From: an uncultured Bacteroidota bacterium
GTDB lineage: Bacteria; Bacteroidota; Bacteroidia; Bacteroidales; F082
Length of the DNA stretch: 43,822 nt
Reading direction: 5' to 3'
Assembly: GCA_900542475.1 (NCBI GenBank)
Contig: UQNO01000017.1
Span: 1 to 43,822, forward strand
Part shown: piece after piece, positions 23,604 to 32,953 of the stretch
Position numbering within the stretch: position 1 is the stretch's first letter
Layout of the letters: the number at the start of each line of letters is the position of its first letter
The notes under the pieces: generated by a model
Databases searched by the model: none
The model's input: the letters and a program-made list of their open reading frames with translations, nothing else
What the model was told of the DNA's origin: nothing
Position numbers and translations under genes: made by a program

Positions 23604-26600
23604 CTTTATGATTTTCTTTGTCCAGACATTTTCAACACTTCTGATCTGGAGTATATAAGTGCCTGTTGATAAGCCGTTGAGATCGATGACTATGTTCCGT
23701 CCGTTATCGGCGGATTCTTTCTGTTGGTAAACGACTTGTCCGACAGAATTATAAATCATGACACTGACATCAGAAGAGACATTTTCAATAGATACGTTGA
23801 CAAAATCATTGGCCGGATTAGGGTGAATGCTCAAATTCGGTTCTTTTGGCGTGACGACCTCGTCTTTTGAGAAGTGGATGAGGATTGACTCGTTGTAAAC
23901 TTTATATCCACAGCCGGTATATTGGAACTCAAGGAATATGTCACCGAGTTCATAGTCTTGTTCTGAAGGCGTGTAGGTCGTCTGCATGGAGTGTGGGGTG
24001 TTGAAGTTGCCTGTTCCGTTTGTCGTGTTCCATCCATTGAAGTCCCCGAGGTTTTCGATTTCAACGGAGATTTCAATCGGTTCTATTGTGAATGCCGTAT
24101 AAACTTCATCAAATGTTGCGATGGGTTCTTCTATGAATGAGACGACCATGCTGTCTTGTATTGTCTCGTTGTTTTTGTAAGCTGTCAGTGTGAGTGTCAC
24201 TGAACCGTTGGCGATATCTTGCGCACCGGGTGTGTACACCGGATCAAGTGCTGTGGCGTCGCTGAAAGTGCCGTCACCCTCGGTGGTCCATTCCACTGAT
24301 GTCTGATTTGTCGCATAACCGAACAACAGAGCGTTTTCGTCGGCGCAGATGTTGATGTCGAGACCTGCGCTCACATGAAGATCTCTGCTACGAGGCTTGA
24401 TTATAAAGTCAATCCATGCGCAGTCGCTACCACTTGATACGCTGATGTCTTTCTTGTATGTCCATTTAAAGGTGTGAGTGCCATTTGTCACAGGATACTG
24501 CGCCAATGACCATGCGACGGTGCCAGACCAGTTGTCCTTCTCGACATTGTCAATATAGAAGATTAACTTGTCATAATGTTTCTCTGATGACACTTTATAA
24601 TAGAAAGCTATGGTGTCAGCTTGCTCCACTTCATAGGTGAATGATAGCGATGTCTCCTGACCATGGTTGATATTTCCCGATTTTACGCAATACATGCCTT
24701 CGTAAGGATCGTTGTTGTCAATTGTCCAAGGGCATGATGCGTCGTTATTCCATGTGTCGTCAATCACGCCAAGTTCAAAGTCTTCTACGTTAAGAGCAAT
24801 CTTCGTGACGAAGTCTTTTGTGTCGGTGTAAACGCCGGAAGCCACAAACAGATTGTAATTGGCGGGTGTTCCTGCCGGGGCTTCGTTGACATATACTTCA
24901 TAGTTGAAGTAATGAATTGAGTCAGCGGCAATAGATTCCGTGGATACCACCTTGGGTGTCAATATTTGCAGATATGGGTTGTTCATGGTGAGTATTGCAT
25001 TGGTGATTTTTGAATTAGCGTTGCCGTTGTTTTTCACTGCGAACTTAAATTCTGCTGTCTCTCCCGGGTCAAGGCGACCGTTGCCGTTGCCATCAAGTTC
25101 TCTGATTGTCACCGCGCCGATTGCAAAGACAGGGGCGTATGCTTTCATTATGATATTATTCTCGTAAACAGCGTCGCCGCTTGTAATGGTGATTACAAAC
25201 TCGATGTTGGTCTTGTTAGGCACCTCGTTTGAAATTGTGAAATTGAAAGCTTCTTCAAGGTTTATTATGGCGTTTGAGTTAAGTGCCGCGAAATCGGCGG
25301 TGCCTTTTGTAACGGTCACATACTCTGACTCTGATGTCATTGTTATTGTGCCTGCCGGAGCCGGAGAGTTGCCGACATTCTTAAGTTGCATGTTTAATCC
25401 GGTGTTGTCGCCAAAGTTGAGCTGTGCAGCCTCGTTGATGAGGCTGTAGTTGTCGATGATGATATACGGTCCGTCGGAAGGTATGACCTCGATATCAGCC
25501 TCGTAGCGGAGGTAGTTTTGTCCTGTCACTGTGAGTTTAAGCACTGTCGGCGGTGTCTGTGGGACTATTTCAATGTTTTGTGAGATGCCTGTGGCTTCTG
25601 CTACTGCCACGATTTCGATGTTCTCGCCTTCGCCTTTGGTCAAGGCGACTACAGTGCCTTCAGGCGCTGTGATTTGCAAGGTGTTGAGACCTGCAATCTG
25701 CACGTTCTGATGCTGCACGTTCATGGTCTGTGGCACTTGCGTGTATATTCTCAAGAAAGCGTCGCAGTGCGCTGTGAACATGATATAAGTGATGCCTTTG
25801 GATTCAATGTTGTAGGGCCATGATGTCTCGTTGAGGAAATACTTGCCGGCCACGTTGCCGAATGCCGGACGCCAATTGCCTCTATACGCGTAAGCCGGTG
25901 TATTGGTGTTGCTTGGGAAGGTTGGCATGAAGTTTGGGTCAAACTGGTCATAAACACCCCATACGAATGCGTCGTTGACGAAAGAATACGAAATCTCGGT
26001 AGGTGAGATGACACCGACAGCGCCGGCGTTCTGTCCGTTGAAAGTGCGGCGCATCCATTTTTCGGTGAAGCAGTTGCCGTTGGAGCCGGTGTAGTTGAAC
26101 ATACCTGTCTGGCAGTTGATTGACATGACGAAAGGCATCTTGCCAACGTTGGTCAGCTGGTCGATGTGATGGTTGCGTACAGCCGGTTCTCCCCAGCCTT
26201 CATCAAAGCCGTGGTCGCGGTGTTGTACCAAGAAGGTGCCGTTGTTGACAGCTTGTACAACCTGTTCAGGTGTGCCACCCGTCCAACCGCCCATCTCTGA
26301 TGGAGATGCGGGTATGTAGTTTGTTCCTGTCGGCCCGAAATAGCTCGTGATTTGCTCGGTGTTTTGTGCTGTTGACCACGAGCTTCCAGGGAAGCCTGAA
26401 TATATGCAGTTGATACGTTGTGGGTTGTAACCGTGAGTGCGCATATAACCGCCGAATATCTCTGAACAGAGCTGGAACCAACGCTCGGTCTGCCAGCCTA
26501 AAGCGGTGATGGGAGCGTTGTAGAAGTTCGGATTCATGTTGGGGTTGGTGTGCTCGTATTCAATCTGTTTGTCGGCCATCATTGCCGCTTCTGTCGCATC

Positions 26601-27704
26601 AGCAGCGACCAGGCGAGAGAATACCATTTCAGGAAGGTTGTCGCCTCCGACAACGTCAGCGTATTGTATGTCGGTGATACATGACCCGTTGTCTGCTGAT
26701 GGATGATAGACTGAAATTGCCGGAATGCCTTGTGCCATATTGGTGTTGTGGTCTCCGAAGAGAAGCACTGCCACAGGGGCGATAGTCCAATTGTTGTAAG
26801 CGTTGTGAAACCAGCTCTTCATCTGATTTGTTGTCGTTGCCGGCATTTCTTCGAGGCGCACCACTTCGGTGATGATGCCTTGTCTCATGCGATATTCTTT
26901 AAGACGTTCAGCCGGTTCAACGAATCCGTCGTTGTTAGGGATAACGATGATGTATTCCGCGCCTTCGGCATCGTCTCTCAACCACTGTTGCATTCTCGCC
27001 TCGTAATCGATGACAGGTAAGGACTCGTAGTTCATGATGTTTTGAGCGAGAATAGGATCCCAGTACGGTGAGCGGAGTCGGTTGTCGCCAAACTGACCGT
27101 TGCCACCTACAAATTCAACTTCAAGTTTAATGTTATGATAGACAACGGCTTCTTTTGTCACGGGGTTAAACCTCACAGGGCTGACACTGATGTTGACGAT
27201 GTCAACGCCGCGTATCTGTGTAGCAGGGCTGATACTTGCAAATTCTGCCGGATAATAAGTGTTGTCAGAGTAAACCTTGGTGTCTTTGATGTAATTCATG
27301 TCCGGTTCGGCAGCCTCCGACTCGACACCTAATGATGGTTCTACGTTGACGTTGGAGATTGTTTGTTGCTCGAAGCTCACCACATGCAAAACAGCTTGTG
27401 CTCCTTGCGGAATGGCGATGGTGCGGCTGTAACTCGGAACGTTAGGCAAGCCTTTCTCGTTAGGAAGACTAATGTCGGCGATGCCGATAGTCTGCATCTT
27501 CTCGCCGTTGTAGGTGAAAGAAGCCATGCTCATCTCGTCGATGGTGTATTCGAGAGTGACATTGCCTCTTGTCTGCTCTGTCATTTTAAAACCGGTCTTT
27601 CCTGAATGATCGAACTGGAAAGTGCGGATTTCCTGGGCAGTTGCCGCGACGCTCAGCATCATGAGAGCCAAGCATGTCAATCTGCGTAAGTAGAGTTTTT
27701 TCAT
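23595..27704 (-). CDS. Gingipain-like peptidase C25 family protein with type IX secretion C-terminal domain
   Basis: A 1369-residue secreted protein. A signal peptide (about 1-23, ending ATAQE) is followed by a C25-type propeptide (about 24-220). The caspase-like catalytic domain covers about 245-660. HRDHGFDEGW (His495, His498) and SINCQTGM (Cys531) are the expected catalytic dyad regions, and LLFGDHN and VFSRLVAADATEA are also family-like. Beta-sandwich repeats follow (about 690-1280), including a GNGRLDPGETAEF CARDB-like segment. The end (about 1285-1369) is a T9SS sorting domain with SIHPNPANDFVNVSI, GQVVYQ and GTYILQI. It would be exported by T9SS and anchored or released at the surface. 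It lies between rnfA and nqrA on the same strand; substrate specificity is unknown. Confidence 0.92.
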   Translation of the reverse strand: MKKLYLRRLTCLALMMLSVAATAQEIRTFQFDHSGKTGFKMTEQTRGNVTLEYTIDEMSMASFTYNGEKMQTIGIADISLPNEKGLPNVPSYSRTIAIPQGAQAVLHVVSFEQQTISNVNVEPSLGVESEAAEPDMNYIKDTKVYSDNTYYPAEFASISPATQIRGVDIVNISVSPVRFNPVTKEAVVYHNIKLEVEFVGGNGQFGDNRLRSPYWDPILAQNIMNYESLPVIDYEARMQQWLRDDAEGAEYIIVIPNNDGFVEPAERLKEYRMRQGIITEVVRLEEMPATTTNQMKSWFHNAYNNWTIAPVAVLLFGDHNTNMAQGIPAISVYHPSADNGSCITDIQYADVVGGDNLPEMVFSRLVAADATEAAMMADKQIEYEHTNPNMNPNFYNAPITALGWQTERWFQLCSEIFGGYMRTHGYNPQRINCIYSGFPGSSWSTAQNTEQITSYFGPTGTNYIPASPSEMGGWTGGTPEQVVQAVNNGTFLVQHRDHGFDEGWGEPAVRNHHIDQLTNVGKMPFVMSINCQTGMFNYTGSNGNCFTEKWMRRTFNGQNAGAVGVISPTEISYSFVNDAFVWGVYDQFDPNFMPTFPSNTNTPAYAYRGNWRPAFGNVAGKYFLNETSWPYNIESKGITYIMFTAHCDAFLRIYTQVPQTMNVQHQNVQIAGLNTLQITAPEGTVVALTKGEGENIEIVAVAEATGISQNIEIVPQTPPTVLKLTVTGQNYLRYEADIEVIPSDGPYIIIDNYSLINEAAQLNFGDNTGLNMQLKNVGNSPAPAGTITMTSESEYVTVTKGTADFAALNSNAIINLEEAFNFTISNEVPNKTNIEFVITITSGDAVYENNIIMKAYAPVFAIGAVTIRELDGNGNGRLDPGETAEFKFAVKNNGNANSKITNAILTMNNPYLQILTPKVVSTESIAADSIHYFNYEVYVNEAPAGTPANYNLFVASGVYTDTKDFVTKIALNVEDFELGVIDDTWNNDASCPWTIDNNDPYEGMYCVKSGNINHGQETSLSFTYEVEQADTIAFYYKVSSEKHYDKLIFYIDNVEKDNWSGTVAWSLAQYPVTNGTHTFKWTYKKDISVSSGSDCAWIDFIIKPRSRDLHVSAGLDINICADENALLFGYATNQTSVEWTTEGDGTFSDATALDPVYTPGAQDIANGSVTLTLTAYKNNETIQDSMVVSFIEEPIATFDEVYTAFTIEPIEISVEIENLGDFNGWNTTNGTGNFNTPHSMQTTYTPSEQDYELGDIFLEFQYTGCGYKVYNESILIHFSKDEVVTPKEPNLSIHPNPANDFVNVSIENVSSDVSVMIYNSVGQVVYQQKESADNGRNIVIDLNGLSTGTYILQIRSVENVWTKKIIKKQ

Positions 27705-27731
27705 CAGATGTGGTTTTAATAATTTAATTCA

Positions 27732-28316
27732 TTAAACGAGTCCGCCGAATCCCATGAATGCCATGGCCAAGATGCCTGCTGTTATGAGGGCGATAGGGGT
27801 GCCTTGAGTGCCTTCAGGGGCCTCCATCAAGTCTATGTGCTCGCGAATGCCGGAGAAGATGATTAAGGCCACTGCGAATCCGATAGCGATGCCGGCCGCG
27901 TAGATGACAGCCTCTCCAACGTTGTTGCCGTAGATGAAGCCTTCGCCGACGACCTTTAACGAGACACCGAGGACACAACAGTTGGTGGTAATCAACGGTA
28001 AAAACACGCCAAGTGCAGTGTAAAGCGATGGGCTGATTTTCTTCAAGATGATTTCAACCATCTGCACCAAAGCAGCGATGACCAAAATAAACGCTATCGT
28101 CTGTAGGAACTCCAATCCATGGGCTACAAGGACGTATTTATTCAACAGGTATGTCACCAAAGTGGCGAGGACGAGTACGAAGATGACGGCGGCGCCCATG
28201 CCCACGGCGGTGGAGGTCTTCTTGGAAGTGCCTAAAAACGGGCATATTCCGAGGAACTGCGCCAAAATGACGTTGTTGACAAATATTGTCGATATGAGAA
28301 TTATTATGATTTTCAT
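27732..28316 (-). CDS. rnfA: Rnf electron transport complex subunit A
   Basis: A 194-residue membrane subunit with six helices, homologous to NqrE. QFLGICPFLGTSKK and TNCCVLGVSLKVV carry the cysteines expected to bind the intramembrane iron-sulfur centre with RnfE. It is the last gene of the rnf cluster, nine bases after rnfE and 27 bases before the C25 protease start. The length is normal for the family. Confidence 0.97.
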   Translation of the reverse strand: MKIIIILISTIFVNNVILAQFLGICPFLGTSKKTSTAVGMGAAVIFVLVLATLVTYLLNKYVLVAHGLEFLQTIAFILVIAALVQMVEIILKKISPSLYTALGVFLPLITTNCCVLGVSLKVVGEGFIYGNNVGEAVIYAAGIAIGFAVALIIFSGIREHIDLMEAPEGTQGTPIALITAGILAMAFMGFGGLV

Positions 28317-28325
28317 GGCACTTTG

Positions 28326-28916
28326 TTATTTAGTTTTCTTTAATCTGTTGACTATTGCGATGAGATAACCCAGGGCGATGAAAGCTCCCGGGGCAAGCAC
28401 GAAGATGAGAATGGTCTGCGCGTCTTCAGGTAAGAATCTTAAGTTGAAGATGCTGCCGCTTCCGAGTATCTCGCGAATGGAGCCGAGAACTGTCAATGCA
28501 AAGGTGAATCCTAAACCCATGCCGGCACCGTCGAGAATCGAAGGCCACACGGGGTTCTTGGAAGCAAAGGCTTCGGCGCGTCCTAAAACGATGCAGTTCA
28601 CCACAATAAGGGGAATGAACAAACCCAACGTCTCGTAAATGTCCGGAACATAAGCCCGCATAACCAACTCAACTACAGTCACAAATGAAGCGATAACAAC
28701 GATGAAACAAGGAATTCTCACCTTGTCGGGAATGAAATTCTTCAACAACGAAATGACAAGGTTCGACATTATAAGAACGAATGTTGTCGCAAGTCCCATT
28801 GACATGCCGTTGATGGCGCTCGTCGTGGTGGCGAGGGTGGGACAGCATCCTAACAAAAGGACGAGAATGGGGTTTTCCTTGATAAGTCCTTTGGTGAAAG
28901 TTTTCCAGTTACTCAT
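28326..28916 (-). CDS. rnfE: Rnf electron transport complex subunit E
   Basis: A 196-residue membrane subunit with six helices, homologous to NqrD. NPILVLLLGCCPTLATTTSA and VVNCIVLGRAEAFA are the family motifs with the conserved cysteines. It starts within ATGAGTAA, overlapping the rnfG stop by eight bases. A GGAGG ribosome-binding site lies 5 bases upstream of the ATG. Confidence 0.97.
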   Translation of the reverse strand: MSNWKTFTKGLIKENPILVLLLGCCPTLATTTSAINGMSMGLATTFVLIMSNLVISLLKNFIPDKVRIPCFIVVIASFVTVVELVMRAYVPDIYETLGLFIPLIVVNCIVLGRAEAFASKNPVWPSILDGAGMGLGFTFALTVLGSIREILGSGSIFNLRFLPEDAQTILIFVLAPGAFIALGYLIAIVNRLKKTK

Positions 28917-29496
28917 TGTTTCCTCCTTTCATGAATTGGTCTTTGTTGGCCTCGAAACCGTCTGCTGCCTTCTGAATGGCCTCTGCCACGGCTCGTGAAC
29001 TTATTGTCGCGGCTGTGATGGCATCTACATCGCCCCCGTCTTTCTTCACCTTGAGGGTAAACGCCTTCGGGTCTTTGCCGTAAAATTGACTCTTGAACTT
29101 GTCTTGAACCATATTGGCCCCTAAACCTGGAGTCTCTGCCTGTGCTAATATGGATACCTTATTAATGATGCCGTTGTTCAGAACGCCGACCATCAACTCG
29201 ACCTTGCCGCTGAAACCATTGTTGGAATAAGTCTTGATGGCTGCGCCTATGAAGTTGTCATTGGCATCAAATGCTATGTTATATGTAAGGTCGTCGATAA
29301 CCTGTGTCTCTGTCTTTACTATCTCAACGTCAGTCTTCAGAACCTCGTTGATAGCTTTCAGATTCTTGTTGTCCTCAACTTGATCGATGGCAGGTTTTGT
29401 CAGACCATAGACGAAGCCAAGTACGCCGCCCGAAACGATGGTGATGACCATAAGGGCGATGAGCATATTCTTTAATGTTGATTCTTTCTTTGCCAT
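28909..29496 (-). CDS. rnfG: Rnf electron transport complex subunit G
   Basis: A 195-residue subunit with one N-terminal helix (about 10-32) and a periplasmic FMN-binding domain, homologous to NqrC. QAETPGLGANM is typical. DAITAAT fits the ApbE flavinylation consensus with Thr164 as the FMN site, and the usual glycine is replaced by alanine. It follows rnfD by 26 bases. Confidence 0.96.
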   Translation of the reverse strand: MAKKESTLKNMLIALMVITIVSGGVLGFVYGLTKPAIDQVEDNKNLKAINEVLKTDVEIVKTETQVIDDLTYNIAFDANDNFIGAAIKTYSNNGFSGKVELMVGVLNNGIINKVSILAQAETPGLGANMVQDKFKSQFYGKDPKAFTLKVKKDGGDVDAITAATISSRAVAEAIQKAADGFEANKDQFMKGGNNE

Positions 29497-29522
29497 AATT
29501 TCAAAATTTTAAGATTCAACGA

Positions 29523-30506
29523 TTATCTTGCCACGCCGAAGCGCTGTGGTTTAAATCCTTTGTTGATGAGCGGCACGACAGCGTTCATTATAAGGATCGC
29601 GAATGACACGCCTTCAGGATACTGTCCCCACAGTCTGATTATGACTGTGATGGCTCCGATGCCGATGCCGTAGATAATCTTACCTGATGTCGTCATAGGT
29701 GATGTCACCATGTCGGTTGCCATGAAAAAGGCTCCAAGTATGAGGCCGCCGTACACGAGATGATACCATGGCGCCACATATTGTGTCGGGTCGATGAGGT
29801 AGCACACACCGGTCATGGCGAACACTGTGAGCAGAATGCTTAAAGGTGTCGCTATGTCTATGATTTTCTTAACGATGAGATAAATGGCGCCAATCAGCAG
29901 GGCAATGGCGCAAATCTCGCCGAAAGCACCGCCGCGGTTGCCCAAAATCATGTCGAGAAACTGCATGTCGCCTGACTGTGCCAATGTCCCGACACCTGAT
30001 TCCTTCAACACACTCAAAGGAGTAGGGCCGGTCACAGCATCGGTGAAAAATCCTGCATCGAAGACGGGCTGTGCTTTCGGCCATGTCGTCATGGCTGTCG
30101 GGAACGACACCATCATGAACACTCGACCCACCAACGCAGGGTTGAACGGGTTCTTGCCCAAGCCTCCAAACGACATCTTGGCGATGCCGATGGAAACCAC
30201 GCTGCCTACAATGACCATCCATAACGGAAGGTTGGCGGGTACGTTGAAAGCTAAAAGCAGACCTGTCAAGGCGGCTGAACCGTCGTTGATGGTCAAAGGG
30301 CCTTTGATAAGATATTTCTGAATGAGCCACTCGGTCAGCACGCAGGCCGCCATCGCGACGATGGTCAGGCGAAGTGCATGCCAGCCGAAATAATAAACGG
30401 CGACAAGCAAAGCCGGTAACAAGGCTATTATCACCGAATACATTATTTTCTTTACGCTTAAATCTCCGTGAACATGCGGAGAACCTGATATTGTCAACTG
30501 ATTCAT
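29523..30506 (-). CDS. rnfD: Rnf electron transport complex subunit D
   Basis: A 327-residue membrane subunit with about nine to ten helices, homologous to NqrB and part of the ion channel. AVTGPTPLSVL places the covalent FMN threonine at Thr162, with proline where NqrB here has alanine. FGGLGKNPFNPALVGRVF and FFMATDMVTSPMT are family motifs. The longer frame to 30617 overlaps rnfC and is rejected; ATG 30506 (MNQLTISGSPH) lies two bases after the rnfC TAG. Confidence 0.97.
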   Translation of the reverse strand: MNQLTISGSPHVHGDLSVKKIMYSVIIALLPALLVAVYYFGWHALRLTIVAMAACVLTEWLIQKYLIKGPLTINDGSAALTGLLLAFNVPANLPLWMVIVGSVVSIGIAKMSFGGLGKNPFNPALVGRVFMMVSFPTAMTTWPKAQPVFDAGFFTDAVTGPTPLSVLKESGVGTLAQSGDMQFLDMILGNRGGAFGEICAIALLIGAIYLIVKKIIDIATPLSILLTVFAMTGVCYLIDPTQYVAPWYHLVYGGLILGAFFMATDMVTSPMTTSGKIIYGIGIGAITVIIRLWGQYPEGVSFAILIMNAVVPLINKGFKPQRFGVAR

Positions 30507-30508
30507 AA

Positions 30509-31858
30509 CTATTTCTGATTGCGTGAACGTATTAATTGTCCTGTCTTGGTCTTGCCATAGCGGATATAGTCGGCTAATGGAATGTTCGCAGGGCAGGTGA
30601 ACTCGCACGAACCGCATTCGATGCAGTCCATGATATTGTGTTTCTCTGTCTCCTCAAAGTTGTTCTGGCGGGCGAGACGATTCAGGAGATAAGGTTCAAG
30701 ACCCATAGGGCAGGCTTGCATGCACTTGCCGCAACGGATGCAGTTGCCGACCTTTCTTGGCTGGGCGTCTTTCTCGTTGAGCATCAAGATGCCTGAAGTG
30801 CCTTTGATGGTCGGGAATGTGGTGACACTCACAGACTTGCCCATCATGGGGCCGCCATTGATGAGGTTTGCGGTGTCCTCGGGAAGTCCGCCGGCTGCTT
30901 CAATGAGCAAATTGGCAGGAGTTCCTATTCTCGTAAGGAAGTTAGATGGCTTCTTAACCGATTTCCCCGTCACTGTGACGACACGGTAAACCAACGGTTT
31001 GTTCTTCTGCACCGCCTCGTAGATGGCGAATGTGGAAGCTACGTTGACAACGACGCAACCAGTCTCTATAGGCAGTTTTCCCGATGGAACCTCGCGCCCT
31101 GTCACTGATTTGATAAGCTGTTTTTCACCACCTTGAGGATATTTTGTCTTCAATGGCTGAATCTCTATGCCCTCGAAGTACTTGTCGCTCTTCACAATAT
31201 CGTCAAGTTTCTTTGCTGCTTCGATTTTGTTGACCTCGATGCCTACCACGCCTTTGGGCGCGTTGACGGCTTTCATGATAACCTTCACGCCTATGAGGAA
31301 CTCGTAGGGCCTCTCTATCAACAGGCGGTTGTCGCAGGTGAGATATGGCTCGCATTCCGCCGCGTTGATGATGACGTATTCCGCTTTCTTGTCTTTAGGT
31401 ATCATCAACTTGACGTAGGTGGGGAATGTGGCGCCGCCAAGACCTACTATGCCGTGCTGTTTGATGCGTTCAATAATCTCTTCGCTTGAGAGGGTGATAT
31501 CTTTTATCAAGGTGTCGCTGGTGTCGATGTCTTCGAGCCATTCGTCGCCTTCCGCGTCGATGAAGATGGCTGGTTTGCGGTAGCCTGTGTGGTCCATAAC
31601 ATCGTCAATCTTGTTGACAGTGCCGCTCACCGACGAGTGTACGTTGGCGCTGATGAAGCCCTTCGCCGTGGCGATGAGCTGGCCGACCTTCACCTTGTCG
31701 CCTTTTGCGACTATAGGTTCCGCCGGAGCGCCGAGACACTGTCCGAGAGGAATGATGACCTGTTTCGGTATCTCAAATGTGATTATAGGCTGATCCGACG
31801 AAAGCTTGTTCTCTTCCGGATGAACGCCACCTTTGGGAAATGTCTTAATTGGATTCAT
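30509..31858 (-). CDS. rnfC: Rnf electron transport complex subunit C
   Basis: A 449-residue peripheral subunit with NADH/FMN-binding and ferredoxin-like regions. The start MNPIKTFPKGGVHP is typical. IVGLGGATFPTYVKL and INAAECEPYLTCDNRL form the flavin/NADH domain. Two [4Fe-4S] motifs, CIRCGKCMQACP and CIECGSCEFTCP, lie near the C-terminus. It exchanges electrons with NAD+ at the cytoplasmic side. The short C-terminus lacks the alanine/lysine-rich tail of the E. coli homologue RsxC. It follows rnfB closely (3 bases). Confidence 0.98.
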   Translation of the reverse strand: MNPIKTFPKGGVHPEENKLSSDQPIITFEIPKQVIIPLGQCLGAPAEPIVAKGDKVKVGQLIATAKGFISANVHSSVSGTVNKIDDVMDHTGYRKPAIFIDAEGDEWLEDIDTSDTLIKDITLSSEEIIERIKQHGIVGLGGATFPTYVKLMIPKDKKAEYVIINAAECEPYLTCDNRLLIERPYEFLIGVKVIMKAVNAPKGVVGIEVNKIEAAKKLDDIVKSDKYFEGIEIQPLKTKYPQGGEKQLIKSVTGREVPSGKLPIETGCVVVNVASTFAIYEAVQKNKPLVYRVVTVTGKSVKKPSNFLTRIGTPANLLIEAAGGLPEDTANLINGGPMMGKSVSVTTFPTIKGTSGILMLNEKDAQPRKVGNCIRCGKCMQACPMGLEPYLLNRLARQNNFEETEKHNIMDCIECGSCEFTCPANIPLADYIRYGKTKTGQLIRSRNQK

Positions 31859-31861
31859 ACC

Positions 31862-32764
31862 TTATGCTTTACTCTCGTTTGGTTGTTCAATAATAGTCTT
31901 TTCTGAATTGTCGGTGGCCGCTGGCTCGACCTTGGGTTTCCTTGGCGGGAAATTGACCTCTTGTATGCTTCCGCGAGGGCATGCCTCCACGCATTTGCGG
32001 CACTGCTTGCACTTCGTGAAGTCGATATAGGCGAGGTTCCCGCGCATCTCGATTGCCTCGAAAGGACAGGTCTTAAGACACTTCCGGCATGCGATGCAAC
32101 TCACCTTGCAGTTCTTCATCGCCACAGCGCCTTTCTCGGTGTTGTTGCAGGCCACATACACTCTGCGGCTGTTCTTGCCCTTGGCGCGAATCTCGATGAC
32201 ACCGCGTGGACAAACCTTGGCACACGCGCCACAGCCCACGCACTTGTTCTCGTCAACTTCGGGAAGTCCGGTACCTTTGTTGATGTGAATGGCGTCGAAC
32301 TGACATTTCTTCACGCAGTCGCCAAGACCGAGACATCCGTTGGGGCAGCCGTTCTCGCCTGCATAGAGTGTGTTCGCAAAGCCGCAGATGTCGGCTCCTT
32401 CATAATGCACCTTCGATGGCGCGTTTTCACAAGTACCGTTGCAACGCACTACGGCAATCATAGGCTCGGCAACGGTAGCGGTAAGCCCAAGTAATCCTGC
32501 CACTTTAGACATGTCGGAGCTGGGACAGTTCAAGCCTGACAGACTCTGCTTCTCCGCGGCGGCTTTGACACACGCCTCGGCAAAACTGCGGCAGCCGGCA
32601 AAACCGCAGCCACCACAGTTGGCACCGGCTAACACCGATTCCACCTCGTCGATGAGAGGGTTCTCCTCAACCTTGAATTTCTTCGCGACGAAAAATAAAA
32701 TAATCGCCGCCACTCCTCCTAAAATTCCCAGTATTACAAGGGACCATAGTAAAATATTACTCAT
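31862..32764 (-). CDS. rnfB: Rnf electron transport complex subunit B, multi-cluster form
   Basis: A 300-residue subunit that accepts electrons from ferredoxin. There is one N-terminal helix (about 4-24), then the NCGGCGFAGCRSFAEAC and LNCP cysteines of the Fe-S domain. Cysteine groups suitable for about four further [4Fe-4S] clusters follow: CPNGCLGLGDCVKKC, CVGCGACAKVCP, CIACRKCLKTCP and CKQCRKCVEACP. E. coli RsxB is about 190 residues with fewer clusters, so this is the extended form known from anaerobes. The tail (PKVEPAATDNSEK) is low-complexity. ATG 32764 (MSNILLWS) is used. It is first in rnfBCDGEA, and a TAATTTTG box lies 26 bases upstream. Confidence 0.97.
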   Translation of the reverse strand: MSNILLWSLVILGILGGVAAIILFFVAKKFKVEENPLIDEVESVLAGANCGGCGFAGCRSFAEACVKAAAEKQSLSGLNCPSSDMSKVAGLLGLTATVAEPMIAVVRCNGTCENAPSKVHYEGADICGFANTLYAGENGCPNGCLGLGDCVKKCQFDAIHINKGTGLPEVDENKCVGCGACAKVCPRGVIEIRAKGKNSRRVYVACNNTEKGAVAMKNCKVSCIACRKCLKTCPFEAIEMRGNLAYIDFTKCKQCRKCVEACPRGSIQEVNFPPRKPKVEPAATDNSEKTIIEQPNESKA

Positions 32765-32790
32765 AAAACAAAACATATTTTTAGCGGTTG

Positions 32791-32798
32791 CAAAATTA
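32791..32798 (-). promoter_or_regulatory. Putative -7 box (TAATTTTG) for the rnf cluster
   Basis: The minus strand reads TAATTTTG, 26 bases before the rnfB ATG. The 189-base gap to rseC holds no other recognised feature, so rnfB may be transcribed both from here and from the rseC promoter. Confidence 0.5.
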
Positions 32799-32953
32799 GT
32801 ATATTTTTATTTAACAAGCAAAGGAAAATTTCGCATTTTTAAATCCTCGTCTCGACTGGAACACGGCGAAACGTGGAAATCCCTGGGGCTAAATCTATTA
32901 TAAATCATTTGGCAAGATTGCCCGAATCCTTTCGTCTCCATAAATGACCTGTC

